Shown: positions 1 to 10,014, numbered from the stretch's first letter. The stretch is DNA of 64,000 nucleotides from Butyrivibrio sp. X503 (GCF_003625475.1 NZ_RAIQ01000010.1:1-64000), one strand, 5' to 3'. Translations and numbers: made by a program. The notes: generated by a model from the letters alone, not told the origin.

Positions 1-393
1 AGTTGATCCGGTCAAAACTAAGCTTGGCTTTTGTTCTGTCCGTTAATTTACTAAATCTTTGTTCTGAATTATTCTCTTAATGTAATGACCAGGTCTTGCG
101 AAATGCTTCGCATTTCCCAAGCTTTTGCGTTCGCAAAATGAAATCTGAAATAATCAGTTCTCTGCAAGCAAGCTTGCTCGACCTGCTTATTTCATCTTTC
201 GCCCTGCTCATTGCTTTTTGGAATTTTTCAGGGTTGCATTACTGTTTATTTGTCAAGGTACAAGGAGCCTAAAACCCGCTCCAGTGCTGCGTTTGCGGCA
301 TTTCTGTCTGCATCAGCAACGAATATAAATATATCACTGCGTATCATCCATGTCAACAACTATTTTCAAAAATTTTTGATTTTTTTTGAAGTT
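1..393 (-). other. Non-coding structured leader, possibly of an rRNA operon leaving the window
   Basis: No convincing protein gene. Read on the minus strand, a consensus promoter (328-356) is followed by a stretch at 242-263 that reads TTGTACCTTGACAAATAAAC, like the boxA-like sequence before Firmicutes rRNA genes (from memory). Then come several stems: GAAATAA-type arms at about 144-157 and 183-193 around a GCAAGCAAGCTTGC palindrome, a TTTTGCG/CGCAAAA hairpin near 123-138 and an AAATG/CATTT hairpin near 101-115. A long structured leader after a strong promoter fits a stable-RNA operon, but the RNA gene itself would lie left of position 1, so this is inference. Confidence 0.35.
328..356 (-). 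promoter_or_regulatory. Sigma-A type promoter downstream of degV
   Basis: On the minus strand TTGACA (351-356) and TATATT (328-333) are separated by exactly 17 bases. It points away from degV into the non-coding leader at the left edge, so it should drive a separate transcript. Confidence 0.6.
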
Positions 394-1236
394 TTATTTT
401 TCTATGAATAAAACGCCCAGTGTTCCGGGGCCGCAATGCGAGGAAATAACGCCTCCCGCGCGGGTTTCGATTATCTCGTTAAAGCATCCGAGTTCAGTCA
501 GATATGATCGAACCATATCTACTATCTCTTTATCGCATCCGGAATGTGTGATAAATACTCTGTCGGACTTGGCATTCTTAAGCGCATCCTCCATGTCTTT
601 AACGTAGTCAATTATGTACTTCTTAGGAAGCCCTCTGTACTTCTTCTCTGGTCCCATCTTGCCGTCTTTTACACCGATCCTTGGATGAAGCTTTAATGCA
701 TTGCCGACTAAAGCCGCAAGGCCAGAGCACCTTCCGCCTCTGTAAAGATATGTGAGAGTATCGATGACAAAGCTTGCTCTTACCTTGGATCTGAGCGCCA
801 GGATATACTCTTCTATCTCCGCTGCGCTCTTTCCATTGCGTGCAAGCTCACATGCTTCTATCACCTGAAGTCCTATACCGGTAGAAAGATTCTCTGAATC
901 GATCACGCGGATCTTATCCTCCATTTCAAGCTCCTGCGCTGCAAGCTTACAATTCGAATAGTTAGCGGACATCGATGAAGATATTGTAAACACAACGTAT
1001 TCATCCGCCCCATTTTCTTTTATCTTATCCATAATATCCGTAACGGAAGCTGCCGCCGTCTTGGGCGTCTCTCCTGTCTTGTCCGACCACTCATATAGTT
1101 TTCCCGGAGTAATGTTTACTCCGTCAAGATATTCCTCGTCTCCAAGTCTTACATACAGAGGAAGGATTGTGATGCCATATCTTTCAATCAGTCCTTTCGA
1201 AAGATCACATGTGCTGTCTGCAATTATTTTTACCAT
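394..1236 (-). CDS. DegV family fatty-acid-binding protein
   Basis: 280 residues, the normal DegV length. It begins with the family signature around ADSTCDLS at residues 6-13 and ends with the conserved HCGPGTLGVLF segment that lines the lipid pocket. DegV/FakB proteins bind one fatty acid and present it to the FakA kinase for phospholipid synthesis; no fakA is in this window, so the partner is elsewhere. A terminator-like hairpin separates it from the lipoprotein gene upstream, so it may have its own promoter. The family call is firm; the fatty acid preferred cannot be read from the sequence. Confidence 0.9.
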   Translation of the reverse strand: MVKIIADSTCDLSKGLIERYGITILPLYVRLGDEEYLDGVNITPGKLYEWSDKTGETPKTAAASVTDIMDKIKENGADEYVVFTISSSMSANYSNCKLAAQELEMEDKIRVIDSENLSTGIGLQVIEACELARNGKSAAEIEEYILALRSKVRASFVIDTLTYLYRGGRCSGLAALVGNALKLHPRIGVKDGKMGPEKKYRGLPKKYIIDYVKDMEDALKNAKSDRVFITHSGCDKEIVDMVRSYLTELGCFNEIIETRAGGVISSHCGPGTLGVLFIEK

Positions 1237-1263
1237 TGTCTTCTCCCTTTTTTCAACAAAGAT

Positions 1264-1286
1264 AAAGGCCGATGATCTCGGCCTTT
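1264..1286 (-). terminator. Hairpin terminator between lipoprotein gene and degV
   Basis: Perfect 9-bp stem (AAAGGCCGA / TCGGCCTTT) with a 5-base loop, just after the stop of the 1294-2220 gene. The following T tract is weak, so termination may be partial. Confidence 0.5.
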
Positions 1287-1293
1287 AGAAGTC

Positions 1294-2220
1294 TTATTTA
1301 AGTATTACTTTTGTATCCTTGCCGTCTCTTGTTACTATCAGTCCCAAGTTCTCGACGTTTGAAGTGTTCTTTTCATCTATCTGCGTAAGCACCACCAAGC
1401 TCTCATGAGCTCTTGAATCTATTGTGCCTATATACGAAGAAAGATCGTTCGGCAGGAACGTGACCGAAGTATATCCAAGGTTCTTGCCGTTTAAAAGAAT
1501 CTGGAACAAAAGATTAAGCTTAAGCATATTTACGCTTTTAGCATTGTCGGACGCATTATAAAGATCGAATCTAAGTACAAGAAGTCTCTTGCCCTTATCT
1601 GCATTAACAACATAGCTCTTGGAGCTCTCAGGGTACGTCTTTGAAATGGAATATCCCTGATATGACAGGAAGATATCATCCATTATCTCTCTTGATTCAT
1701 CATCCGACATTACGACCGCATTCGGATCTGCCGCGTAAGAGTCTTCTCCTGAACCGCCTTCACTGACTTCATCCGCATTCTTTTCATCGCTTTCGGAAGG
1801 CTTGGCATTTTCGTCGACCTTATTTACATCAGAGCCCTCGCTTGCCTCATTCTCATTTTCAACGTCGCTGCCATCGGATGACTCTATAGAAGACGCATCC
1901 GCAAATTCATCCCCTGAGGAAAAAGAGCTTCCTTCTTCGAACATGTCCTCAGCTCTTGGACCAACATCCGCAAAAGCATCATGCATCTCTTCTTCCTGCT
2001 TTTTATTCTGTTGCTCGATCATCTCTTGTGCAATAACCGGATCGACGTATGTAAGCTTGCTCTCTCCGTTATTGGAATATTTCATTAAAAGACCTACCGC
2101 ATACTCCACGGTCTGGTCATACTGCTCCTCGGTCATTGTCGGAAACTTTTCTCCGCACGCCGTAAGAGCCAGCGCTGCACTTATAATAACAGCCACTCCC
2201 AAATACTTTTTTGCACTCAT
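1294..2220 (-). CDS. Lipoprotein with acidic linker and C-terminal beta domain
   Basis: 308 residues. A signal peptide ends in the lipobox LTAC with the lipidated Cys at residue 22, so it should be anchored on the outer face of the membrane. A short helical region follows, then a Ser/Glu/Asp-rich linker (about residues 75-165), then a folded C-terminal part (about 170-308) with beta-strand-like periodicity resembling DUF4352/DUF5105-type immunoglobulin-like domains; this match is from memory. It lies directly downstream of the histidine kinase gene, so it may be an accessory or target of that two-component system. Substrate unknown. Confidence 0.7.
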   Translation of the reverse strand: MSAKKYLGVAVIISAALALTACGEKFPTMTEEQYDQTVEYAVGLLMKYSNNGESKLTYVDPVIAQEMIEQQNKKQEEEMHDAFADVGPRAEDMFEEGSSFSSGDEFADASSIESSDGSDVENENEASEGSDVNKVDENAKPSESDEKNADEVSEGGSGEDSYAADPNAVVMSDDESREIMDDIFLSYQGYSISKTYPESSKSYVVNADKGKRLLVLRFDLYNASDNAKSVNMLKLNLLFQILLNGKNLGYTSVTFLPNDLSSYIGTIDSRAHESLVVLTQIDEKNTSNVENLGLIVTRDGKDTKVILK

Positions 2221-2235
2221 AAGATATCCCTCATA

Positions 2236-3765
2236 TTATTTGGTCTCGAGTTCAAAATAGAATTCAACGCCGTTGTCATAATTGATAACGCCGTAATCCT
2301 GATTCATACTCTCCATTATAGCCTTAACTATGGACAAGCCAACGCCGCTTCCGCCGTACTCCCTGGTCCTTGCTTTATCGACCTTGTAAAACTTATCCCA
2401 GATATGCTCCAAGCTGTCCTCGGGGATCGGACTACCCGTGTTAAACACAGATACTCTCACCTTGTTTTCTTTCTCTGTGATCTTGATATCCACTACTCTT
2501 TCGCCGCCTATATGGTTAAGAGCATTGCTGTAATAGTTCTGCAAAACCTCTTCTACTCTGAATTCATCTCCCCATACAAATATCGGCTTATAATTTCCTA
2601 TCTTAACGGTTGCTTCCTTCTGTTTGGCCAAAAGCTCCGCAGATCTGACATAGTTGGTAACCAGCTCGACGATGTCAAATCTCTCCATCGTAGCATTTTC
2701 ATTACCGAATTCAAGCTGATTGAGCGTAAGGAGTTTTTTTACCATGATATTCATCTTGGACGCTTCATCCATTATGACTTCACAATAAAAATCTCTGCTC
2801 TCCTCATCGTCGTTGATGCCTTCTTTAAGACCTTCCGCATAGCCTTGGATAAGAGCTATCGGAGTCTTAAGTTCATGAGATACGTTTGAAAGGAATTCCT
2901 TTCTCATCTCATCTATTTCTTCCTTCTTGGCGATATCCTGCCTAAGAGCTATATTCGCATTCTTAAGATCTCGAAGTGACGCCTCGAGGATCTCGGACAA
3001 TTCGTTCATGTTCTGTCCGAGTATATCTATCTCATTTTTATGTTCGTTTTGATCTTCATACTTAGCTTCGAAATTAAGCTTTTTCATCTCATCGGAGATC
3101 TGATAAAGCTTTTTGATCGGAGCCGTAACCTTTTTTGATATAAAAAGAACCAGTATCGCACCGATAGACAATGCAGTAAAAGCGGTCATTGCCATAAAGG
3201 TGTTGGAAATCTTAACGTTCTCTCTGATACTCTGCATGGCCGTTCTGACCATAACAATATATTTACCTTCAGTAACTCCCCAGATCTCCAGATACTCCGT
3301 ATCACTCTCAAGATCCCTGTCGACCTGCATGGTAATATTATTTATCTCATCCGTTTTTATAATGGTTATTTCATTGTTCGGATTCGGCTCTTCGGTAAGA
3401 ATATTGTATAATTCTTTTGCCATGGCATCACCGCTTCGCTGAGAAAACGATGTTGCTTTAACATTAGTCGGATACTCAAAGACGATCATCTCGATATTAT
3501 ATCTGTCACAAGTCTCTCTTGTCTTTTTATCAAATTCTACGGATGTAATATCAATACCGTTTGAAATATCTGACAATGTTGCATTGTACGCATTATGAAT
3601 AGTCTCAATCTTATCCTTTACATAGAATTTCTCCATAAAAAGAACGTTCATGATAATACAAAAGCCGAACGAAATGATCATTGTCATAAGAAACGCCATG
3701 CTGATCTCAAGACGGATAGAATGAGTTATGCTTTTGTTGTAGCCGGTATTACTGGTTTGTTTCAA
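2236..3765 (-). CDS. Sensor histidine kinase
   Basis: 509 residues. Two membrane segments (about 22-45 and 187-210) bracket an extracellular sensor region of about 140 residues. A HAMP linker (about 210-265) leads to the HisKA motif FLSNVSHELKTP with the phospho-accepting His at 297, then an ATPase domain with the N box (NYYSNALNH) and G box (GSGVGLSIV). The start overlaps the end of the response regulator gene by 17 bases, so the two are translationally coupled. No recognisable ligand-binding fold in the sensor region, so the signal is unknown. Confidence 0.92.
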   Translation of the reverse strand: MKQTSNTGYNKSITHSIRLEISMAFLMTMIISFGFCIIMNVLFMEKFYVKDKIETIHNAYNATLSDISNGIDITSVEFDKKTRETCDRYNIEMIVFEYPTNVKATSFSQRSGDAMAKELYNILTEEPNPNNEITIIKTDEINNITMQVDRDLESDTEYLEIWGVTEGKYIVMVRTAMQSIRENVKISNTFMAMTAFTALSIGAILVLFISKKVTAPIKKLYQISDEMKKLNFEAKYEDQNEHKNEIDILGQNMNELSEILEASLRDLKNANIALRQDIAKKEEIDEMRKEFLSNVSHELKTPIALIQGYAEGLKEGINDDEESRDFYCEVIMDEASKMNIMVKKLLTLNQLEFGNENATMERFDIVELVTNYVRSAELLAKQKEATVKIGNYKPIFVWGDEFRVEEVLQNYYSNALNHIGGERVVDIKITEKENKVRVSVFNTGSPIPEDSLEHIWDKFYKVDKARTREYGGSGVGLSIVKAIMESMNQDYGVINYDNGVEFYFELETK

Positions 3766-4429
3766 ACTTATACCCCATTCCCCATATCGTCTTTATGAGG
3801 TCGCCTTTGTTTCCGAGTTTTCCTCTGAGCTTCTTAACATGAGTGTCTATAGTACGTGCATCACCGAAATAATCATAATTCCACACGTTATTAAGTATCT
3901 TTTCCCTGGAAAGGGCAACTCCCTTGTTCTCGAAAAAGAAGCTAAGGAGCTCGAATTCCTTGTAGCTAAGATCAACTTCTTTGCCGTCAACAAATACACT
4001 GTGGGCAACTTTATTGATAGTTATGCCACCGGCCTCCATAACCTGATTGTTGACGGACTGATTAGTCCTTCTGAGAATCGCGGAAACTCTTGCCGCAAGA
4101 ATCTTGGGGCTAAAGGGCTTTGAAATATATTCATCAACTCCGAGTTCAAATCCAAGGAGCTCATCTCTCTCCTCAGACTTAGCGGTAAGCATAATGATCG
4201 GAACCTTTGAGTTGTTTCTTATCTCTCTGCAAACTTCCCAGCCGTCTCTTTTGGGCATCATAACATCAAGAATAATAAGAGAAATGTCTTTATCCTCGTA
4301 GAACATGTCCAAAGCCTGCTGGCCGTCTCCTGCCTCCAAAACAATATATCCGTCTTTTATAAGAAAGTCTTTGACGAGTTTACGCATACGGCTCTCGTCA
4401 TCCACCACCAAAATCTTCAAGTCATCCAC
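3749..4429 (-). CDS. OmpR/PhoB-family response regulator
   Basis: 226 residues. Receiver domain at the N-terminus with the acidic pair D10/D11, phospho-acceptor Asp55 in LIILDVMMP and conserved Lys84 in MLTAKSEE. A winged-helix DNA-binding domain follows (about 130-225) with YKEFELLSFF and RTIDTHVKKLRGKL. First gene of a tightly packed pair with the histidine kinase, and probably cotranscribed with the lipoprotein gene after it. Regulon unknown. Confidence 0.93.
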   Translation of the reverse strand: MDDLKILVVDDESRMRKLVKDFLIKDGYIVLEAGDGQQALDMFYEDKDISLIILDVMMPKRDGWEVCREIRNNSKVPIIMLTAKSEERDELLGFELGVDEYISKPFSPKILAARVSAILRRTNQSVNNQVMEAGGITINKVAHSVFVDGKEVDLSYKEFELLSFFFENKGVALSREKILNNVWNYDYFGDARTIDTHVKKLRGKLGNKGDLIKTIWGMGYKFETNQ

Positions 4430-4450
4430 TGCCTATTCCTCCTCGAAATT

Positions 4451-5056
4451 CTAGTTATCACCAATATCACCATCATACCGCTGTGGTGCTTCGATGCCAA
4501 GTTTTTTTTCTGCTTCGCGAACCGCCTTTTCTCTTTCCTTGAGCTCTTCGTCCCAAGCCGAATAGCGATTCGTTATATTTCTTTTATAGTTGATAATGTT
4601 ATCACTGTCACTTTTGGAAGCTATAACAAACATCACGATCACAAGTATCGCAAGTACAATATTAAGTATTATGGAAAAGATTTTTCCAAAATCCGCCGCG
4701 CCTTCATTCTTCGGCGGTTTAACTCTTTGCTGTGCGGCAATATTTTCAAACGCCGAATGCCTGGTAAAGGTAACGTTAAGTGGTATCGGAATAAGATCTT
4801 CCTGCGAATATCCGCTCTCTAAAAGCTTATTTCTAAGATCCATTAAATACTGCCAGCCTATGGGCGACTTAAATATCTTATTTTCTATAGCTTTTTCGTA
4901 TACAGCTTTTATATCGCTCGGGCGGCTTGCATTTATCTTTGTTTCCAAAAGCTTTATTTTGGATTCATCCATAGAAGCCTTTTTGGCATCATCCTCATTA
5001 AGGAACTCATAACCGCCCACTATGAACTTGCTGTCAGCATTGTTGTTATCAGCCAT
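4451..5056 (-). CDS. Uncharacterised single-pass membrane protein
   Basis: 201 residues, not recognised. No signal peptide. One strong membrane segment (IFSIILNIVLAILVIVMFV, about residues 125-145) separates an N-terminal charged region from a C-terminal tail with a short coiled-coil-like stretch (about 165-190). The N-terminal part contains a repeated helical hairpin-like pattern around residues 30-85. Its start overlaps the end of the debranching-enzyme gene by 8 bases, so they share a transcript, and the response regulator follows 21 bases later. Confidence 0.65.
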   Translation of the reverse strand: MADNNNADSKFIVGGYEFLNEDDAKKASMDESKIKLLETKINASRPSDIKAVYEKAIENKIFKSPIGWQYLMDLRNKLLESGYSQEDLIPIPLNVTFTRHSAFENIAAQQRVKPPKNEGAADFGKIFSIILNIVLAILVIVMFVIASKSDSDNIINYKRNITNRYSAWDEELKEREKAVREAEKKLGIEAPQRYDGDIGDN

Positions 5057-7226
5057 ACTCCGCTCCGTACGCCACGGTAAAGACGCTTACGCTCCTAGCC
5101 TTCAACGTCTTGTTTCTAAATGCCAAAGGCTTGGGCCTGTTGTTATAATACTTACCTTCATCATCTCCGGTATCGGCGCAAAGTGTCCAATACGAACCGG
5201 CCGGTGCTCCCGGAAGCATGATCTGTATATCTTCCCAATAAGCGTTTATCGCAATATATACTATATCATCATGTCCCTTTTTATCATAGTAGCCCGCATA
5301 TCTGATACAGATTACTCTGGAATCCTTGGTTATGTTACCGTTGTCCGGATTCTCGGTATGCACGGAAATAAAGGGTAGTCCGCACTTTGCCGGTTCGAGA
5401 TCTTTCCTGATACAGGGATGCTTTCTTCTAAACTGAATGATATTCCTGTAATAATCATAATAATCTCTGTTCTTTTCAATGAGACTCCAATCAAGCCACG
5501 ATATCTCATTGTCCTGACAGTACGCGTTATTATTTCCAAACTGAGTATTGCCAAACTCATCTCCGGCGTACAACATAGGCGTACCTCTGCTGCACATAAG
5601 AACGGTGATTGCATTTCTCATCATTCTGAAACGAAGATCAAGGATACCCGGATCGTCGGTGTCACCTTCCGCGCCACAGTTCCAGCTTCTGTTGTCGTTG
5701 GCACCGTCCGTATTGTTCCATCCGTTTTCTTCGTTATGTTTACTATTATAAGAATAAAGGTCATAGAGTGTAAAGCCGTCATGACAGGTTATAAAGTTGA
5801 CCGACGACTCATATCCGAGATACGATCCTCCATACATGTCCATCGAACCCGTAATGCGCTTAACGGCTTCCGGCGCAGCCCATATATCTCCCTTAAGATA
5901 TGACCTTATATCATCCCTGTATTTACCGTTCCATTCAGCCCAGCGTTTCCAGGAAGGGAAATTACCCACCTGATATACACCGCCTGCATCCCACGCCTCG
6001 GCAATAAGCTTAACGTCTCCGAGGATCGGGTCATAAGCAATACGCTGAAGAAGCGGAGGTCTGTCCATAGGCGCACCGTCCTGATCTCTGCCCAGGATAC
6101 TTGCAAGATCGAATCTAAAACCGTCTACTCTGTATTCCTCAACCCAATATCTAAGGCACTGAACAATAAACTCCTGAACCATCGGGTGATTGCAATTCAT
6201 GGTATTTCCGCAACCGCTGAAATTGTAATACTCACCGTGAGGGGTCAAAAGATAATAGATATTATTATCAAATCCCTTAAAAGAGATAAACGGTCCATGC
6301 TCGTTACCTTCAGCCGTGTGATTGAAAACAACGTCAAGAATAACTTCAATACCATTGGCCTTAAGCGCATTTATCATCTGCTTAAGCTCAAGACCTTCGT
6401 TATTATGTTCCGCCTCACACGCATAGCTGGTATTCGGAGCAAAAAAAGCAATGGTATTATAGCCCCAGTAATCCAAAAGCGTTCTACCGTTATGCTCTCG
6501 CATATCCCTTGTTTCATCAAATTCAAAAATAGGCATAAGCTCAACGGCTGTTATACCAAGCTTCTTAAGGTAATCAGCCTTCTCTTTTATGCCCTCAAAG
6601 GTTCCGCCGTGTGTTACACCCGAAGATTTATCCTTGGTAAAGCCTCTTACGTGCATTTCATAGATGATCGAATCGCACATAGGTATCTCGGGATTTCTCG
6701 TTACATTCCACTCGAAATAGTTCCTTACGACTCTGGCCCTGTATTCATCCTCACCGTAAGACTTCTCTCCCCATATTCTCTGACCGGAAACAGCCTTGGC
6801 AAACGGATCGAGCAAGGTATTCTTCTTATCAAACAAAAGACCCTTCTCCGGCTCCCACGGACCGTCAACGCGATAATTGTACTCCAAATTCTCAATATCA
6901 AGGCCAAAGACGATCATAGAATACACTTTGCCTATCTTATAACTCTCGGGAAAAGGAATCTCCGCAAACGCGTTCTTATCACCTCTTTTATATAAAAGAA
7001 GTGTTATGGAGGTTGCTCCGTTGGAATATACGGTAAAGTTGATGATGGAGTCATTAAGCATAGTTGCACCATACATGCTGTAGACCCCGGGTCTGATCTT
7101 ATAACCGTTCACTTCATCGAGCCAGACAAGTTGACGGTTAATATCATCCTTGGCTAGGATTTCAGCACGATGTGATTCAACATCAATCTTCTTTTTACCG
7201 GACCTATGTCTTCTATACTCACTCAT
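5049..7226 (-). CDS. glgX: Glycogen debranching enzyme, GlgX/isoamylase type
   Basis: 725 residues, family length. An N-terminal beta-sandwich (CBM48-like, about 30-140) is followed by a GH13 barrel with the region around DVVFNHTAEGNE, the nucleophile motif DGFRFDLAS, the acid/base Glu in LIAEAWDAGG and FITCHDGFTLYDLYSYN near the third acidic residue. The long insert after that motif (HNEENGWNNTDGANDNRSWN) is typical of GlgX and isoamylases. It should cleave alpha-1,6 branches in stored glycogen. It could also be annotated as a pullulanase type I; the lack of a signal peptide favours internal glycogen turnover. Confidence 0.88.
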   Translation of the reverse strand: MSEYRRHRSGKKKIDVESHRAEILAKDDINRQLVWLDEVNGYKIRPGVYSMYGATMLNDSIINFTVYSNGATSITLLLYKRGDKNAFAEIPFPESYKIGKVYSMIVFGLDIENLEYNYRVDGPWEPEKGLLFDKKNTLLDPFAKAVSGQRIWGEKSYGEDEYRARVVRNYFEWNVTRNPEIPMCDSIIYEMHVRGFTKDKSSGVTHGGTFEGIKEKADYLKKLGITAVELMPIFEFDETRDMREHNGRTLLDYWGYNTIAFFAPNTSYACEAEHNNEGLELKQMINALKANGIEVILDVVFNHTAEGNEHGPFISFKGFDNNIYYLLTPHGEYYNFSGCGNTMNCNHPMVQEFIVQCLRYWVEEYRVDGFRFDLASILGRDQDGAPMDRPPLLQRIAYDPILGDVKLIAEAWDAGGVYQVGNFPSWKRWAEWNGKYRDDIRSYLKGDIWAAPEAVKRITGSMDMYGGSYLGYESSVNFITCHDGFTLYDLYSYNSKHNEENGWNNTDGANDNRSWNCGAEGDTDDPGILDLRFRMMRNAITVLMCSRGTPMLYAGDEFGNTQFGNNNAYCQDNEISWLDWSLIEKNRDYYDYYRNIIQFRRKHPCIRKDLEPAKCGLPFISVHTENPDNGNITKDSRVICIRYAGYYDKKGHDDIVYIAINAYWEDIQIMLPGAPAGSYWTLCADTGDDEGKYYNNRPKPLAFRNKTLKARSVSVFTVAYGAEYG

Positions 7227-7267
7227 GCTTTAATTTTACCACATTATTTATTAAATATCCGTGAAAA

Positions 7268-7296
7268 AAACGGCTGTTTAACGAAAACAGCCGTTT
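7268..7296 (-). terminator. Rho-independent terminator
   Basis: Perfect 12-bp stem AAACGGCTGTTT / AAACAGCCGTTT with a T run next on the minus strand. Second of two tandem hairpins that end the carboxyltransferase/Na+ pump operon. Confidence 0.85.
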
Positions 7297-7322
7297 CAAA
7301 TACACAATGAAAATGTAAAAAT

Positions 7323-7348
7323 CGCCCCACGGTATTAACCATGGGGCG
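7323..7348 (-). terminator. Upstream tandem terminator hairpin
   Basis: 11-bp GC-rich stem with one wobble pair (CGCCCCACGGT / ACCATGGGGCG) and an ATTTTT tract on the minus strand, 20 bases after the stop of the 5S-like subunit gene. Confidence 0.75.
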
Positions 7349-7367
7349 ACAAATATACTCATATGAA

Positions 7368-8780
7368 TTAAACAGGGTATGCACCGTTCTTGGTATCAGC
7401 CTCAGAAACATCAACAGATGTCTGCTGAGCCATACGATACTTGAAGAAGTCTGTTGCAACCTGAGGGAAGAGTGCGTATGAAAGAACGTCCTCATCCTGC
7501 TGCTTCCACTGCTTAACATCCTCTTCGAACTTATTAAGTCCGGGCTCGAGCTTGTCAGCGGGTCTGCATGTGATAACCTCTCTGTCGCCGATGATCTTCT
7601 TCTGAACCTCGGGATTGAAAGGCTTGATTGTCTTACCGTACTCACCTGCAAGGAGATCCTTGGTCTGATCAGTAGCAACCTTGTATCTCTCACCCATAAG
7701 TACGTTCATAACAGCCTGTGTACCAACGATCTGTGATGAAGGTGTAACAAGCGGAGGCTCACCGAAGTCCTTACGAACCTGAGGGATCTCCTCAAGCACT
7801 GTGTCGTACTTATCGCTTGCGTTCTGCTCCTTGAGCTGGCTAACCATGTTGGAAAGCATTCCGCCGGGAACCTGATACATAAGAGTCTTGATGTTAACAC
7901 CAAGAACCTTAGGATCCATAAGTCCGCTTGCGAGGCACTCCTCTCTGTAAGGTCTGAAGTGATCTGCAATCTTAGCAAGAAGCTTCTGATCAAGACCTGT
8001 CTCGAAAGGCTGTCCCTTGAATGCCTCAACCATAACCTCAGTAGCGGGCTGTGATGTTCCGAGTGCGAAAGGTGAAATAGCGCAGTCGATGATATCAACA
8101 CCTGCCTCAGCAGCCTTCATGTATGTCATGCTGGCAACACCTGAAGTGTAATGTGTATGAAGGTCGATAGGAAGCTTTGTAGCACTCTTAAGAGCTTTAA
8201 CAAGCTTCTCTGCCTCATAAGGAAGAAGAAGTCCTGCCATGTCCTTGATACAGATAGAATCTGCACCCATAGACTCGATATCCTTAGCGATATTCATCCA
8301 GTACTCTTCTGTGTATGCATCACCAAGTGTGTATGCAAGAGCGATCTGTGCGTGGCCGCCCTCTTTCTTACATGCCTTAACTGAAGCCTCAAGGTTTCTA
8401 AGGTCGTTAAGACAGTCGAAAATTCTGATTATATCAATACCGTTGGCGATTGACTTCTGAACGAAGTAATCAACAACGTCATCGGGATAATGCTTGTATC
8501 CCAAAATGTTCTGTCCGCGAAGGAGCATCTGAAGCTTAGTGTTCTTGAAGCCGGCTCTGAGCTTACGAAGTCTCTCCCAAGGATCTTCCTTAAGGAATCT
8601 CATGCAAGCGTCGAATGTAGCACCGCCCCAGCACTCTACTGCGTTGTATCCAACCTGATCCATTGTCTCAATGATGGGAAGCATAACCTCTGTAGGCATT
8701 CTAGTCGCGATAAGGGACTGATGAGCGTCACGGAGTACTGTCTCATTGATACGAATGGGTTTCTTTTCCATATCTGCCAT
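7368..8780 (-). CDS. Carboxyltransferase alpha/5S-type subunit of a biotin-dependent decarboxylase
   Basis: 470 residues with the HMGL-like/PYC carboxyltransferase barrel: RDAHQSLIATRM near the N-terminus, LRGQN, the metal ligands in DLHTHYTSG, and SPFALGTSQP. It transfers CO2 between biotin and a 2-oxoacid such as pyruvate/oxaloacetate. At this length it lacks the C-terminal biotinyl domain of classical OadA (about 590 residues), so it matches transcarboxylase 5S or PycB and uses the separate carrier encoded two genes upstream. I chose the fifth codon ATG because the AAAGGA ribosome site sits too close to the first ATG at 8792. Last gene of the operon. Confidence 0.88.
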   Translation of the reverse strand: MADMEKKPIRINETVLRDAHQSLIATRMPTEVMLPIIETMDQVGYNAVECWGGATFDACMRFLKEDPWERLRKLRAGFKNTKLQMLLRGQNILGYKHYPDDVVDYFVQKSIANGIDIIRIFDCLNDLRNLEASVKACKKEGGHAQIALAYTLGDAYTEEYWMNIAKDIESMGADSICIKDMAGLLLPYEAEKLVKALKSATKLPIDLHTHYTSGVASMTYMKAAEAGVDIIDCAISPFALGTSQPATEVMVEAFKGQPFETGLDQKLLAKIADHFRPYREECLASGLMDPKVLGVNIKTLMYQVPGGMLSNMVSQLKEQNASDKYDTVLEEIPQVRKDFGEPPLVTPSSQIVGTQAVMNVLMGERYKVATDQTKDLLAGEYGKTIKPFNPEVQKKIIGDREVITCRPADKLEPGLNKFEEDVKQWKQQDEDVLSYALFPQVATDFFKYRMAQQTSVDVSEADTKNGAYPV

Positions 8781-8826
8781 ATCTGTAATCATCCTTTCTG
8801 ATTATTCAAAAATCATTGTCCGATAT

Positions 8827-9969
8827 TTATACACCGAACACCGCCATAAATGTACCGGCAACAACCGCTGTTCCGATAACACCGGCAACGTTAGGTCCCA
8901 TAGCATGCATCAGAAGGAAGTTGGAAGGATCATATTCGGCTCCAACCTTCTGAGATACACGGGCTGCCATAGGAACGGCAGATACGCCCGCAGAACCGAT
9001 AAGCGGATTGATCTTGCCTCTGGTAATAAAGCAAAGCAGTTTACCCAAAAGACATCCTGCCGCAGTACCGAAAGCAAAAGCAATAAGTCCGAGAACAACT
9101 ATGATAAGAGTTGTCTTGTTAAGGAAAGCCTCAGCACTTGTTGTAGCACCAACAGAAGTTCCGAGAAGGATAACTACAATGTACATAAGTGCGTTTGAAG
9201 CTGTCTCCTGGAGCTGACGAACAACGCCTGACTCTCTGAAGATATTTCCGAGCATCAGCATACCGATAAGAGGTGCTGTTGTAGGAAGTATCATGCTGAC
9301 AACAATAGTAACTATAACAGGGAAGAGAATCTTCTCGAGCTTGCTAACTTCACGAAGCTGCTGCATTCTAATGGTTCTCTCTCTCTTTGTTGTAAGAAGC
9401 TTCATGATAGGAGGCTGGATCATGGGAACGAGCGCCATATATGAATACGCCGCAACCGCAATGGGTCCCAGGATTGAAGTCTGATGAAGCTTGGATGCAA
9501 GGAAGATGGATGTAGGACCATCCGCACCTCCGATGATTGATACTGCCGCAGCCTGCTGGTCATTGAAACCGAATGCGATAGCCATGAAGTAAGCTGCAAA
9601 AATACCGAACTGAGCGCCGGCACCCATAAGGAAGCTTATAGGATTGGCAATAAGGGGACCGAAGTCGGTCATCGCACCTACACCCATAAAAATAAGTGAA
9701 GGAAGAATAGCCCACTCATCCAAGATATAGAAATAATGGAGAAGTCCACCTGCAGCACCGTTTGCGGGAGCTGCCATAATGTCCGGATAAATATTAACTA
9801 GGAGCATACCGAATGAGATCGGTACCAAAAGCAAAGGCTCAAATCCCTTGGCAATAGCCAGATACAAAAATACAAGGGCTACAACTACCATTATGTAGTT
9901 TCCCGGTGACATTGTTGTAAATGCTGTCTGATGCCAGAGATTGGTTAATGTATTAACAACGTAATCCAT
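8827..9969 (-). CDS. oadB: Sodium-translocating decarboxylase beta subunit
   Basis: 380 residues, family length, with about nine to eleven membrane segments and the signature [13 protein letters not shown] around residue 145. This integral membrane subunit (OadB/MmdB/GcdB) decarboxylates carboxybiotin and exports Na+. A good GAGGAT ribosome site precedes the ATG. Its neighbours give it a biotin carrier and two different carboxyltransferases, so the substrate pair cannot be fixed from this gene alone; the symbol marks the family only. Confidence 0.92.
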   Translation of the reverse strand: MDYVVNTLTNLWHQTAFTTMSPGNYIMVVVALVFLYLAIAKGFEPLLLVPISFGMLLVNIYPDIMAAPANGAAGGLLHYFYILDEWAILPSLIFMGVGAMTDFGPLIANPISFLMGAGAQFGIFAAYFMAIAFGFNDQQAAAVSIIGGADGPTSIFLASKLHQTSILGPIAVAAYSYMALVPMIQPPIMKLLTTKRERTIRMQQLREVSKLEKILFPVIVTIVVSMILPTTAPLIGMLMLGNIFRESGVVRQLQETASNALMYIVVILLGTSVGATTSAEAFLNKTTLIIVVLGLIAFAFGTAAGCLLGKLLCFITRGKINPLIGSAGVSAVPMAARVSQKVGAEYDPSNFLLMHAMGPNVAGVIGTAVVAGTFMAVFGV

Positions 9970-10014
9970 TTTTTATCCTCATTTCTGTTTAAACAAATTT
10001 ATAATTCTCTGACA

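Noticed and set aside
1..393. 33-codon minus-strand ORF starting at about 346 (MIRSDIF...)
   Set aside because: Its start lies inside the promoter spacer, upstream of the expected transcription start, and it has no ribosome site.
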